Assembly (NCBI RefSeq): GCF_003269065.1 | Contig: NZ_QLTA01000013.1 | Span: 47,443 to 111,442 of the forward strand | Source of the DNA: Paracidovorax anthurii | GTDB taxonomy: Bacteria > Pseudomonadota > Gammaproteobacteria > Burkholderiales > Burkholderiaceae_C | DNA: 64,000 nucleotides | Reading direction: 5' to 3' | Shown here: piece after piece, positions 18,742 through 27,174 of the stretch | How the letters are laid out: the number at the start of each line of letters is the position of its first letter | How positions within the stretch are numbered: position 1 is the first letter of the stretch | Program-made: the position numbers and the translations under genes | The notes under the pieces: model-generated | What the model was told of the DNA's origin: nothing | Seen by the model: the letters and a program-made list of their open reading frames with translations, nothing else | Database searches by the model: none

Positions 18742-20115
18742 ATGTCTTCTTCCGCTCCCGCGCCCGCGGTCGCTTCCTGGTCCTGTGACGCCGCGGTGGT
18801 CGGCGGCGGGCCTGCCGGCCTGATGGCGGCCGAAGTGCTGGCCAGGGCCGGGCTGGCGGTGCATGTCTTCGACGCCATGCCCTCGGTGGGGCGGAAATTC
18901 CTGCTGGCCGGCAAGGGCGGGCTCAACCTCACGCATTCAGAACCGCTCGGCCCGTTCATGGGGCGCTTCGGGGATCGGGCGGCCGTGCTGGCGCCCTGGC
19001 TGGAGGCCTTCGGCCCCGATGCGCTGCGCAACTGGGCGCGCGACCTGGGGGTGGAGACCTTCGTGGGCACGTCGGGCCGGGTGTTTCCCGCGGACATGAA
19101 GGCGGCCCCGCTGCTGCGTGCTTGGCTGCACCGCCTGCGCGGCATGGGCGTGCGCTTGCACATGCGGCACCGCTGGCAGGGCGCGGCGACTCCGTTGGGC
19201 GAGGGCGGGCGCGATGGGCATTCCCTGGGTTTTTTCACGCCGGCCGGCGAGGTCCATGTGGCGGCCCGGGCCGCCGTGCTGGCGCTGGGCGGCGCGAGCT
19301 GGCGGCGCCTGGGTTCGGACGGGGCCTGGGCGCCGTGGCTCGCGGCGCAGGGCGTGCCCGTGTCGCCCTTGAAGCCGGCCAACTGCGGTTTCGACGTGCT
19401 GGGGCCGGGCGCGCCGGCGGACGAGACGCGGCGTGAGTTCCTGCAGGCGCTCATCGGCCGGGAGCCCACGCCGCCGCTGGGCTGGACGGCGTATTTCGCC
19501 GAGCGGTTTGCCGGCCAGCCGTTCAAGTCGGTGGCGCTGCATTTCACCGACAGCCAGGGGCGGGCCTTCCACCGCCGCGGCGAGTTCGTGGCGACCGCCT
19601 CGGGCGTGGAGGGCAGCCTGGTCTATGCCGTGTCCGCGCTGCTGCGCGACGAAATCGCGGCCCATGGCCACGCCACGTTCTTCCTGGACCTGCTGCCCGA
19701 CCACACGCCCGAGCGGGTCGAGAAAGAGGTGCGCCATCCGAGGGGCACGCGCAGCCTGGGCAGCCACCTCAAGAGCCGGCTCGGCCTGGATGGCATCAAG
19801 ACCGCGATCCTCCATGAGCAACTGGGCAAAGACGGGGTGCGGGACGCCCATGCGCTGGCGCGCGCGATCAAGGCCCTGCCGGTCACCGTGGTGGCGCCCC
19901 GGCCGCTGGACGAGGCGATCAGCACGGCCGGCGGCGTGGCGTTCGATGGGCTGGACGCGCGGCTGATGCTGGCGGCCCGGCCGGGCGTGTTCTGCGCGGG
20001 CGAGATGCTCGACTGGGAAGCCCCCACGGGGGGCTACCTGCTCACCGCCTGCATGGCGACGGGGGCCGCGGCGGGCCAGGGGGCCGCGCAGTGGCTGCGG
20101 TCGGCGGCGGATTGA
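18742..20115 (+). CDS. FAD-dependent oxidoreductase, HI0933/TIGR03862-like flavoprotein
   Basis: 457-residue flavoprotein of the HI0933-like family. The N-terminal dinucleotide-binding motif is VVGGGPAGLMAAEVL; next comes the family hallmark GRKFLLAGKGGLNLTHSE; near the C-terminus lie GGVAFDGLDARLM and the second FAD contact FCAGEMLDWEAPTGGY. The reaction is unknown for this family. It is 36 bases downstream of the helicase gene and may be cotranscribed. Confidence 0.8.
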   Translation: MSSSAPAPAVASWSCDAAVVGGGPAGLMAAEVLARAGLAVHVFDAMPSVGRKFLLAGKGGLNLTHSEPLGPFMGRFGDRAAVLAPWLEAFGPDALRNWARDLGVETFVGTSGRVFPADMKAAPLLRAWLHRLRGMGVRLHMRHRWQGAATPLGEGGRDGHSLGFFTPAGEVHVAARAAVLALGGASWRRLGSDGAWAPWLAAQGVPVSPLKPANCGFDVLGPGAPADETRREFLQALIGREPTPPLGWTAYFAERFAGQPFKSVALHFTDSQGRAFHRRGEFVATASGVEGSLVYAVSALLRDEIAAHGHATFFLDLLPDHTPERVEKEVRHPRGTRSLGSHLKSRLGLDGIKTAILHEQLGKDGVRDAHALARAIKALPVTVVAPRPLDEAISTAGGVAFDGLDARLMLAARPGVFCAGEMLDWEAPTGGYLLTACMATGAAAGQGAAQWLRSAAD

Positions 20116-20178
20116 GGTCGTTGCGCGCCCGGATGGCCGGGCGAGAGCCCGGGAAGGCGCGAAAGAAGAAAAGGAAGT

Positions 20179-20274
20179 TGACGAGCCTTACCCCCGGCAC
20201 TGGCTCCACGGTTAGGGCTGCTTGGTTCCCCACCTGACCCGGTTGGCCGCTTCCCCATGCGGGGAGGCCCGTCA
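20179..20274 (-). ncRNA. ffs: 4.5S RNA, signal recognition particle RNA
   Basis: On the minus strand the 96-nt segment starts TGACGGGCCTCCCC and ends in GGCTCGTCA, whose ends pair. It carries the conserved apical SRP signature GGGTCAGGTGGGGAACC followed by AAGCAGCCC, which matches the Ffh-binding asymmetric loop. A TACAAT -10-like box sits 6 bases upstream (plus-strand 20281-20286). Location close to dnaX-ybaB-recR is usual. Ends are placed by pairing, so they may be off by a few bases. Confidence 0.9.
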
Positions 20275-20329
20275 GCGCGCATTGTATCCAATGTGCCGGA
20301 CCGTCTTCCCGAAAAAGCCCGCGATCCCG

Positions 20330-20357
20330 GAACGAGTTCAGGATCGTGAACTCGTTC
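20330..20357 (-). terminator. Hairpin directly after the chemoreceptor stop
   Basis: Perfect 11-bp inverted repeat GAACGAGTTCA/TGAACTCGTTC with a 6-base loop, touching the stop codon of the chemoreceptor. Its right arm is a copy of the dispersed GATCGTGAACACGTTC motif. No T tract follows, so termination is plausible but not certain. Confidence 0.5.
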
Positions 20358-20361
20358 TCAG
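20342..20361 (+). repeat. GATCGTGAACACGTTC-type repeat, copy 1
   Basis: GATCGTGAACTCGTTCTCAG, with T for A at the variable central position. It forms half of the hairpin at the chemoreceptor 3' end. Confidence 0.55.
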
Positions 20362-21926
20362 CGGGGCGGGACCTTGAAGACCCCCACCAGCTCCTCCAGC
20401 CGGGCGGCCTGTGTCTTCAGGGATTCCGCCGCCGATGCGGCTTCCTCCACCAGCGCGGCGTTCTGCTGGGTGGCCTGGTCCATGTGCGTCACGGCCAGGT
20501 TCACCTGGTCGATGCCCGCCGCCTGCTCCTGGTTGGCGGAGGCGATGCCCCGGATCAGCCCGGCCACCTCCTGCACGCTGCTGACCACTTCAGCCATGGT
20601 GCTGCCGGCCTGATCGACGAGGCGCGAGCTCTCGCCCACCTGCTGCACCGAGGTGTCGATGAGCTGCTTGATCTCCTTGGCCGCGGAGGCTGAGCGCTGC
20701 GCCAGCCCGCGCACCTCCGCCGCGACGACGGCGAAGCCGCGCCCCTGCTCGCCGGCGCGGGCGGCCTCCACCGCCGCGTTGAGCGCCAGGATGTTGGTCT
20801 GGAAGGCGATGCCGTCGATGACGCCGATGATGTCCACGATCTTGCGCGAGGAGGCGTTGACGGCGCCCATCGTGCTCACGACCTCGCCCACCACCGCGCC
20901 GCCTTTCTGCGCCACCTCCGAGGCGGTGCTGGCCAGCTCGGCCGCGTGGCGCGCATGGTCGGCGTTCTGCCGCACGGTGCTCGTGAGCTGCTCCATCGAG
21001 GCGGCCGTCTGCTGCAGCGCGCTGGCCTGCTGCTCGGTGCGCGAGGAGAGGTCGTTGTTGCCCGCCGCGATCTCGGTCGATGCGTTGGCGATGGACTGCG
21101 TGCTGGCGCGCACCTCGCTCACGATGTGGGCGATGCTCTGGCGCATGCGCTCCATGGCGTACAGCAGGCTGGAGCGGTCTCCCGGCTTGAGGGGGATGTC
21201 CATCGACAGGTCTCCGGCCGCCATCTGCCCGCTCACGCGCGCGGCGGTGCCGGGCTCGCCGCCCAGCTCGCGCAGCATGCCGCGCGCTAGCAGCAGGCCG
21301 ATGCCGAGCAGCACGCTGGCCAGCGCCAGGGCCGCGATGCCGAAGGTCAGGATGCGGGAATTCACCGTGGACTCCACCGTGTCCACGTACACGCCCGAGC
21401 CCACCACCCAGCCCCAGGGCGCGAACCCCTTGACGTAGGACACCTTGGGCACGGGGTCGGAGCTGCCCGGCTTGGGCCACATGTAGTACACGAAACCCGC
21501 GCCGTTGGCCTTCACCGCATCCACGAAGGCCACGAAGATACGCAGGCCGGTGGGGTCCTTGTTCTCCGAGAGGTTCTTGCCGTCCAGTTCCGGGCGGATC
21601 GGGTGCATCACCATGACCGGCTGCATGTCGTTGATCCAGAAATACTCGCTGCCGCTGTAGCGCATGGACCGCAGGCTGTCCTGGGCCATCTGCCGCGCCT
21701 GGGCATCGGACATCTTTCCCTGCGTCGAGAGTGCGTGGTAGTGCGCGACCAGGCTGTGCGCCGTTTCCACGTTCTGCCGCACGCTGCTCTTGCGCTCCTC
21801 CATGATGAGGCGCTTCTCGGACGCCAGCAGGATGGCGGTGATGAGCACGATGCCGAGCATGGCGCAGGCGATGAGCAGGCCGAGCCGCTTGGCGATGCCT
21901 GTGGATGGGCGGGGAGCGGTGTCCAT
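20358..21926 (-). CDS. Methyl-accepting chemotaxis protein with Cache domain
   Basis: 522-residue transmembrane chemoreceptor. TM1 lies at residues about 14-36. A periplasmic single-Cache domain follows ([16 protein letters not shown], then [15 protein letters not shown]), then TM2, a HAMP domain, and a cytoplasmic signalling hairpin with the conserved tip ([20 protein letters not shown]). There is no C-terminal NWETF-type tether. The start [10 protein letters not shown] gives a short cytoplasmic N-terminus; an upstream in-frame Met would add 17 residues. The ligand is unknown. Confidence 0.92.
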   Translation of the reverse strand: MDTAPRPSTGIAKRLGLLIACAMLGIVLITAILLASEKRLIMEERKSSVRQNVETAHSLVAHYHALSTQGKMSDAQARQMAQDSLRSMRYSGSEYFWINDMQPVMVMHPIRPELDGKNLSENKDPTGLRIFVAFVDAVKANGAGFVYYMWPKPGSSDPVPKVSYVKGFAPWGWVVGSGVYVDTVESTVNSRILTFGIAALALASVLLGIGLLLARGMLRELGGEPGTAARVSGQMAAGDLSMDIPLKPGDRSSLLYAMERMRQSIAHIVSEVRASTQSIANASTEIAAGNNDLSSRTEQQASALQQTAASMEQLTSTVRQNADHARHAAELASTASEVAQKGGAVVGEVVSTMGAVNASSRKIVDIIGVIDGIAFQTNILALNAAVEAARAGEQGRGFAVVAAEVRGLAQRSASAAKEIKQLIDTSVQQVGESSRLVDQAGSTMAEVVSSVQEVAGLIRGIASANQEQAAGIDQVNLAVTHMDQATQQNAALVEEAASAAESLKTQAARLEELVGVFKVPPR

Positions 21927-22049
21927 GGGTCCGGTCTTTCGGAAAAACGCCCGGCTCGGGCCCGCCAAGCGCGGCACCGCCGGGTACCGGCCATGCTAAA
22001 GGAGCCGGCGGGCGCGGCGAGGCGGTTCGACCCCCGTAGAATCCCGCGG

Positions 22050-24032
22050 ATGTCCTACCTCGTGCTCGCCCGCAAGTACCGTCCGCGCAATTTCTCCGAG
22101 ATGGTGGGCCAGGAGCACGTCGTGCAGGCCCTCTCGAACGCGCTCACCCAGCAGCGGCTGCACCATGCCTACCTGTTCACGGGCACCCGTGGCGTGGGCA
22201 AGACCACGGTCTCGCGCATCCTGGCCAAGTCGCTCAACTGCCAGGGCCCGGACGGGCAGGGCGGCATCACCGCCACGCCCTGCGGCGTGTGCCAGGCCTG
22301 CACCGACATCGATTCCGGCCGCTTCGTGGACTACACCGAGCTGGACGCGGCCTCCAACCGGGGCGTGGACGAGGTGCAGGGCCTGCTGGAGCAGGCGGTG
22401 TACAAGCCGGTGCAGGGCCGCTTCAAGGTCTTCATGATCGACGAAGTGCACATGCTCACGAACACCGCGTTCAACGCGATGCTCAAGACGCTGGAGGAGC
22501 CGCCGGAATACCTCAAGTTCGTGCTGGCCACCACCGATCCGCAGAAGGTGCCGGTCACGGTGCTCTCGCGCTGCCTGCAGTTCAACCTGCGGCCCATGGC
22601 CCCCGAGACGGTGCTGGAGCACCTCACGCGCGTGCTGGCGCAAGAGAGCGTGCCGGCCGAGCCGCAGGCGCTGCGGCTGCTGGCGCGCGCCGCGCGGGGC
22701 TCGATGCGCGACGCGCTCTCGCTCACCGACCAGGCGATCGCCTTCGGCAGCGGCCAGCTGCAGGAGGCCGGCGTGCGCCAGATGCTGGGCAGCGTGGACC
22801 GCTCCTATGTGTTCCGGCTCATCGACGCCCTGGCGCGCGGCGACGGCCGCACGGTGGTGGAAACCTCCGACGCGCTGCGCATGCACGGCCTCTCGGCCGC
22901 CTCCACGCTGGAGGAGATGAGCGCGGTGCTGCAGCGCATGGCCGTCCTGCAGGCCGTGCCGCAGATGGCCGAGGCCGTGGACGCGGGCGACCCCGATGCC
23001 GCCGAGACGGCCCGGCTCGCGGCCGCGATGCCCGCCGACGAAACCCAGCTGCTCTACAGCATCTGCCTGCACGGGCGGACCGAGCTGGGGCTGGCGCCCG
23101 ACGAATACGCCGCGCTCACCATGGCGCTGCTGCGGCTGCTCGCGTTCAAGCCTCCCGTGGATGGCGGCGGGCCCGCGGCGGAAAAAAAAACACTGCCCGC
23201 CACCCCTGAGCGGGGCGGGCCTCCCCCCGTAGCCACGCCATCGGTGCAGGGCGCGCCGGCCGGGCTCGCTGCGATGCCGCCCAGGGAGGCCGGCCCGGCG
23301 CCCACGCGATCCGAAGGGGTTCCCACCGACGCGGAGCCACCCCGTGCCGCCCTCCATGAACCCGAGGCGCCGCCGCCCAGGTCCGAGCCTCCCGCGCCGC
23401 CCGAGTGGGAATCCGCCGGCGGCGGGCAGGTCTCCGCCGCGCATCCGGGGCCGGGGGGCGAGGCGGTGCGCCTGCCGGTCCGCACGGCGGCCGATTTGCA
23501 GTCAGGCAGGCCCCATGTCGCCGAGAAATCTACATATCCTGCTCCTGAAATCGTAGCAATCCCCGTGCGGGAAGCTCCGGAGCCCGGGGCCCGGCTGCAG
23601 CCCGTGGCCGCGCCCGGCGGCATGCCGGCCTCGGCACGCTATACCCCCACGGAAGAGGGCGACGTCTGGCACGCCACCGTGCGGCAGCTCGTGGCGGCGG
23701 AGGCCATCAACGCCCTGGTGCGCGAGCTGGCGCTGCAGTCGCAACTGGTGGCGCGCGATGCCGACCACTGGCTGCTGCGCGTGGAGCGCGAGTCGCTGAA
23801 CCAGCCCGTGGCCCGCGAGCGCCTGCGCGCCGCCCTGGAGGCCGCCGGTTTCGCGCGGCAGATCAGCGTGGAGGTGGGCGCCGTCATCGACAGCCCGGCC
23901 CGGCGCAACGCCCACGCGGCCGCCGAGCGCCAGCGGCGCGCGCAGGAGATCGTCGAGAACGACCCCTACGTGCAGAGCCTGATGCGCGACTTCGGGGCGA
24001 GAATCGTGCCCGGCAGCATCAAGCCCGTGTAA
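22050..24032 (+). CDS. dnaX: DNA polymerase III tau (and probably gamma) subunit
   Basis: 660-residue clamp-loader ATPase that links polymerases and helicase at the fork. Starts [15 protein letters not shown]; Walker [11 protein letters not shown] at residues 44-53, zinc-module cysteines around 64-84, Walker B MIDEVHML, sensor VLSRCLQF. Domains I-III end near residue 370, followed by a Pro/Ala-rich linker and the tau-specific C-terminal domain. A run of nine A at codons 378-381 would let slippage yield a gamma protein of about 386 residues. It heads dnaX-ybaB-recR. Confidence 0.96.
   Translation: MSYLVLARKYRPRNFSEMVGQEHVVQALSNALTQQRLHHAYLFTGTRGVGKTTVSRILAKSLNCQGPDGQGGITATPCGVCQACTDIDSGRFVDYTELDAASNRGVDEVQGLLEQAVYKPVQGRFKVFMIDEVHMLTNTAFNAMLKTLEEPPEYLKFVLATTDPQKVPVTVLSRCLQFNLRPMAPETVLEHLTRVLAQESVPAEPQALRLLARAARGSMRDALSLTDQAIAFGSGQLQEAGVRQMLGSVDRSYVFRLIDALARGDGRTVVETSDALRMHGLSAASTLEEMSAVLQRMAVLQAVPQMAEAVDAGDPDAAETARLAAAMPADETQLLYSICLHGRTELGLAPDEYAALTMALLRLLAFKPPVDGGGPAAEKKTLPATPERGGPPPVATPSVQGAPAGLAAMPPREAGPAPTRSEGVPTDAEPPRAALHEPEAPPPRSEPPAPPEWESAGGGQVSAAHPGPGGEAVRLPVRTAADLQSGRPHVAEKSTYPAPEIVAIPVREAPEPGARLQPVAAPGGMPASARYTPTEEGDVWHATVRQLVAAEAINALVRELALQSQLVARDADHWLLRVERESLNQPVARERLRAALEAAGFARQISVEVGAVIDSPARRNAHAAAERQRRAQEIVENDPYVQSLMRDFGARIVPGSIKPV
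23181..23215 (+). promoter_or_regulatory. A9 slippage/frameshift site in dnaX
   Basis: GAAAAAAAAAC (nine A at 23182-23190) in a very GC-rich gene, just past domain III. A -1 shift or one extra A reads E-K-K-N-T-A-R-H-P and stops at 23207-23209; loss of one A stops at 23230-23232. A small hairpin CCCC-TGAG-CGGGG lies 13 bases downstream. Poly(A) slippage makes gamma in Thermus dnaX; use of it here is inferred. Confidence 0.6.
23530..23559 (-). repeat. Dispersed AT-rich repeat, copy 3 (degenerate)
   Basis: On the minus strand it reads TTGCTACGATTTCAGGAGCA then GGATATG, a diverged member of the GCTAT family, inside the low-complexity linker of dnaX. Confidence 0.35.
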
Positions 24033-24043
24033 ACACGTTCCGA
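24026..24043 (+). repeat. GATCGTGAACACGTTC-type repeat, copy 2 (partial)
   Basis: CGTGTAAACACGTTCCGA overlaps the dnaX stop codon; only the ACACGTTC half is retained. Confidence 0.4.
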
Positions 24044-24159
24044 GGGCGCTGCGCCCGCCCGCCGGGACACCGCGGGCCGCCACCGCCCGGCCATCGCCTT
24101 CGCTTTCGTCTTTTTTCTCTCCGGAAACCCCTCCGACCCATCAGAAAAGGAACCACACC

Positions 24160-24492
24160 ATGTTCAACAAAGGACAACTCGCCGGCCTCATGAAGCAGGC
24201 GCAGGCCATGCAGGACAACCTGAAGAAGGCCCAGGACGAGCTGGCCAACATCGAGGTGGAGGGCGAATCCGGCGCCGGCCTCGTCAAGGTGCTCATGACC
24301 TGCAAGCACGACGTCAAGCGCGTGACCATCGACCCGAGCCTGCTCGCCGACGACAAGGACATGCTGGAGGACCTGGTCGCGGCCGCCTTCAACGCCGCCG
24401 TGCGCAAGGCCGAGGAAACCTCGCAGGAGAAGATGGGCAAGCTCACCGCCGGCATGCCCGGCCTGCCGCCGGGCATGAAGTTCCCGTTCTGA
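24160..24492 (+). CDS. ybaB: YbaB/EbfC-family nucleoid-associated protein
   Basis: 110-residue dimeric DNA-binding protein ([25 protein letters not shown], a long N-terminal helix, then [23 protein letters not shown] and the closing [10 protein letters not shown]). It is preceded by an AAAGGAACC ribosome site. It lies between dnaX and recR, its standard place. Confidence 0.96.
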   Translation: MFNKGQLAGLMKQAQAMQDNLKKAQDELANIEVEGESGAGLVKVLMTCKHDVKRVTIDPSLLADDKDMLEDLVAAAFNAAVRKAEETSQEKMGKLTAGMPGLPPGMKFPF

Positions 24493-24514
24493 GCGCCACG
24501 CCATTTCGCAGAGC

Positions 24515-25114
24515 ATGCCGCCCGCATCCGATATGCATTCCCTCGACGCCCTCGTGCAGGCCCTGCGGCGCCTGCCGGGCGTCGGCGTGAAGTCGGCCCA
24601 GCGCATGGCCTTCCACCTGCTGCAGCACGACCGCGAGGGGGCCGAGCTGCTCTCTCGCGCGCTGCGCGAGGCGGCCGTGTCCGTGCGGCACTGCGCGCGC
24701 TGCCACACCTTCACGGAAGGCGAGGTGTGCGCGACCTGCCTGGACCCGGAGCGCGATGCGTCCCGGCTGGCGGTGGTGGAAACCCCCGCCGACCAGGCCG
24801 CGCTGGAGCGCACGGGGGCCTTCAGGGGGCTGTATTTCGTGCTGATGGGGCGGCTCTCCCCGCTCGACGGCATCGGCCCCAGGGACATCGGCTTCGCGAA
24901 GCTGCTGGAGCGGGCCGGCGACGGCGTGGTGCAGGAAGTGATCCTCGCCACCAACTTCACCGCCGAGGGCGAGGCGACCGCGTATGCGATCAGCGAGGTG
25001 CTGAAGGCGCGCGGCCTGCATGTCACCCGGCTGGCCCGGGGCGTGCCCGTGGGCAGCGAGCTCGAATACGTGGACCTCGGCACCATCGCGCACGCCCTCG
25101 TCGACCGGCGGTAG
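24515..25114 (+). CDS. recR: Recombination protein RecR
   Basis: 199-residue ring-forming DNA clamp of the RecFOR gap-repair pathway. It has the N-terminal helix-hairpin-helix ([18 protein letters not shown]), a four-cysteine zinc finger (CARC...CATC), a Toprim domain ([12 protein letters not shown]...) and the Walker-B-like [11 protein letters not shown]. The start at 24515 or the Met at 24533 are both possible. Cotranscribed with ybaB. Confidence 0.96.
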   Translation: MPPASDMHSLDALVQALRRLPGVGVKSAQRMAFHLLQHDREGAELLSRALREAAVSVRHCARCHTFTEGEVCATCLDPERDASRLAVVETPADQAALERTGAFRGLYFVLMGRLSPLDGIGPRDIGFAKLLERAGDGVVQEVILATNFTAEGEATAYAISEVLKARGLHVTRLARGVPVGSELEYVDLGTIAHALVDRR

Positions 25115-25116
25115 GT

Positions 25117-25140
25117 GTGCTATAGAATTAATAGCTGCTC
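25117..25140 (+). repeat. GCTAT...ATAGC dispersed repeat, copy 4
   Basis: GTGCTATAGAATTAATAGCT then GCTC, directly after the recR stop codon. The arms GCTAT and ATAGC are perfect complements. Confidence 0.55.
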
Positions 25141-25181
25141 ATGTCCATTTTTCGGCGACATGGGCGTGAAAAGGCTTTGAC

Positions 25182-25586
25182 ATGAACTCCCTGCACATCG
25201 CGCGGTTCACCGTGGCGTACTGGTGTGTCTTCGCGATGGTGCTGATGCCGATCGCCTGTGCCATGCTCGCCAAGCGCGGCAGTTTCCGCGGCGCGGACAA
25301 CCACGATCCGCGCGCCTGGGCCGCGCGGCAGTCCGACTGGCGGGGCCGTGTGATCGCGGCGCAGGCCAACACGTTCGAATGCCTGCCGTTCTTCATCGGC
25401 GCCGTGATCGTGGCGCACCAGTTGGGCGCCGCCCAGACGCTGCTGGACCTGCTGGCGCTGGCCTTCGTGATGTTGCGCGGCTTCTACGTGCTGATGTACG
25501 TGTCGGACATGCCGACCGCGCGCAGCGCGGTGTGGCTCGGCGCGTTCATGGTCAACACGGCGATTTTTTTCCTGGGCTACCGGTAG
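25182..25586 (+). CDS. MAPEG-family membrane protein
   Basis: 134-residue protein with four membrane helices, of the MAPEG (eicosanoid/glutathione metabolism) family. The hallmark region is RVIAAQANTFECLPFFIGAV, where the Asn-Glu pair corresponds to the family's conserved motif. Bacterial members have no settled role. It starts 67 bases after recR, past a dispersed repeat copy, with an AAAAGG-type ribosome site. Confidence 0.8.
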   Translation: MNSLHIARFTVAYWCVFAMVLMPIACAMLAKRGSFRGADNHDPRAWAARQSDWRGRVIAAQANTFECLPFFIGAVIVAHQLGAAQTLLDLLALAFVMLRGFYVLMYVSDMPTARSAVWLGAFMVNTAIFFLGYR

Positions 25587-25740
25587 GGCGACCCCGGAGC
25601 GCATTCTTTCCACCGCTCTTCGCGCGGCGCCTCCAGGGCGCCGTGTTTTTTTCGCCTACAGGGATTCCTACGGATGCCGGCCGGAGGGTTTTTGAGGCAC
25701 GATTGCTGCACTGCAACATGCAGAGCCCCCTGCCGTTTCC

Positions 25741-26799
25741 ATGAGCCTGTCCTCGATTGATCGCCGCCGCTTCGGAGCGATTGCCGCATGCCTGCCGCTG
25801 GCGGGCCTGGGGGCTGGCACGGCGCGGGCCATCGCGCCGCCTTTCTCGCAGGGGGTGCATGGCCGGGTGCGCGTGGCGGTGGCCGGGGCGGGGCTGCTCT
25901 ACCACCTGCCGCTCACCATCGCGCAGCAGTTGGGGTTCTTCCGCGCCGAGGGGCTGGAGGTCTCGCTGCAGGACTACACGGGCGGGGCGCTCGCGCTGCG
26001 GGCCCTGCTGCAGGGCGAGGCCGACGTGTGCTCGGGGGCTTACGACCATACGCTGCGCGCGCAGTTGCAGGGGCTGCCCTGCACCGCCTTCGTGCTGCAG
26101 GTCCGGGCGCCGCAGCTCGCGCTCGCGGCCTCCGCGCGCGCGTGGCCGGTGCGCAGCGTGCCCCGCTTCAAGGGGCTGCGCGTCGGGGTGACGGCCCCCG
26201 GCTCCTCCTCGCACATGGTGGCGCGGATGGCGCTCTCGCAGGGGGGAGCGTCGCTGGAGGACATCGATTTCATCGGCGTGGGCATGGGCCAGTCCGCGCT
26301 TTCCGCATTGCGCCAGGGGCGCGTCCATGCGCTGTGCCATGCCGATCCGATCGTGAGCCTCCTGGAGCAGCGCAGCGAGGTGCGCCTGCTGTGCGACACG
26401 CGCACGCTCAAGGGCTCGCAGGAGCTTTTCGGCGGCACGATGCCGGGGGCGACCCTCTATGCGCCGCGTGCCTTCGTGCAGCACCAGGCGGCCACGTCGC
26501 AGGCGCTGGTCAATGCCATGGTCCACGCCCTCAAATGGCTGCAGACGGCCAGCGCCGCCGACCTCATGCGCGTGGTGCCCCAGGACTACCTGATGGGCGA
26601 CCGGGGAACGTACCTGGCCGCGTTCCACAAGGTGCGCGACACGTTCTCGCCCGATGGCCTGATGCCCGACGACGGCCCCGCCACGGCGCTGCGCACCCTC
26701 GCGCGGCTGCAGCCCGAGCAGGCCTCCGCGAAGGTGGACCTGGGGCGGACCTTCACGAACGAATTCGCGCGCAAGGCCAAGACCAAGTTCAATGCATGA
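25741..26799 (+). CDS. ABC-type substrate-binding protein, NitT/TauT/SsuA-like (orphan)
   Basis: 352-residue exported solute-binding protein. The N-terminus has a Tat-like signal (IDRRRFGAIAACLPLAG, cleavage after TARA). The body has the SsuA/THI5-type layout: LGFFRAEGLEVSLQDYTGG, then LQGEADVCSGAYDHT, FKGLRVGVTAPGSSSHM. No permease or ATPase gene is adjacent, so it may serve a transporter elsewhere. The ATG has no strong ribosome site. Upstream, TTGCTGCACTGCAA at about 25701 is a small inverted repeat that could be an operator. Confidence 0.78.
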   Translation: MSLSSIDRRRFGAIAACLPLAGLGAGTARAIAPPFSQGVHGRVRVAVAGAGLLYHLPLTIAQQLGFFRAEGLEVSLQDYTGGALALRALLQGEADVCSGAYDHTLRAQLQGLPCTAFVLQVRAPQLALAASARAWPVRSVPRFKGLRVGVTAPGSSSHMVARMALSQGGASLEDIDFIGVGMGQSALSALRQGRVHALCHADPIVSLLEQRSEVRLLCDTRTLKGSQELFGGTMPGATLYAPRAFVQHQAATSQALVNAMVHALKWLQTASAADLMRVVPQDYLMGDRGTYLAAFHKVRDTFSPDGLMPDDGPATALRTLARLQPEQASAKVDLGRTFTNEFARKAKTKFNA

Positions 26800-26817
26800 C
26801 GCTGGCGCGACCCCTGC

Positions 26818-26836
26818 GAGATCGTGAACGCATTCC
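26818..26836 (+). repeat. GATCGTGAACACGTTC-type repeat, copy 3
   Basis: GAGATCGTGAACGCATTCC lies 19 bases past the stop of the substrate-binding protein gene; the right half has diverged. Confidence 0.45.
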
Positions 26837-26973
26837 AAGTGCCGCCATGGTCCGACAGGCCAGGGCCGCCGCGGCGGGATAGAGTGCTCGGCGCCGCGCG
26901 CGGGAAACCCGTCCCGGGCCGGCCTGTCCTTTCTTCTTTTTCTCCCCGCAAACCGCCACAAAGGAACCCCTCC

Positions 26974-27126
26974 ATGTCGCTGAACCTCAGCATCGGCCCG
27001 CTCGTCTCCCTCATCGCAGGCATTCTCATCCTGGTGATGCCGCGCCTGCTCAACATCATCGTGGCGCTCTACCTGATCGTCATCGGCATCCTGGGCCTGG
27101 TCGGCATGCACACGCTGCGCCTGTGA
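26974..27126 (+). CDS. DUF3096 small membrane protein
   Basis: 50-residue protein, almost wholly hydrophobic: two membrane helices (LVSLIAGILILVMPRLLNII and VALYLIVIGILGLVGM). It matches the DUF3096 pattern from memory. A good ribosome site, AAAGGAACC, precedes the ATG. Function unknown. Confidence 0.75.
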   Translation: MSLNLSIGPLVSLIAGILILVMPRLLNIIVALYLIVIGILGLVGMHTLRL

Positions 27127-27174
27127 CCGGGCCGCGCCGCCCGGCCGGGCCCGGCCGGCACGGTGGCCTTGCCG

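Noticed and set aside
26824..27126. 100-residue frame extending the DUF3096 gene upstream
   Set aside because: The added residues are Pro/Arg-rich and non-conserved; a good ribosome site stands right before the ATG at 26974.
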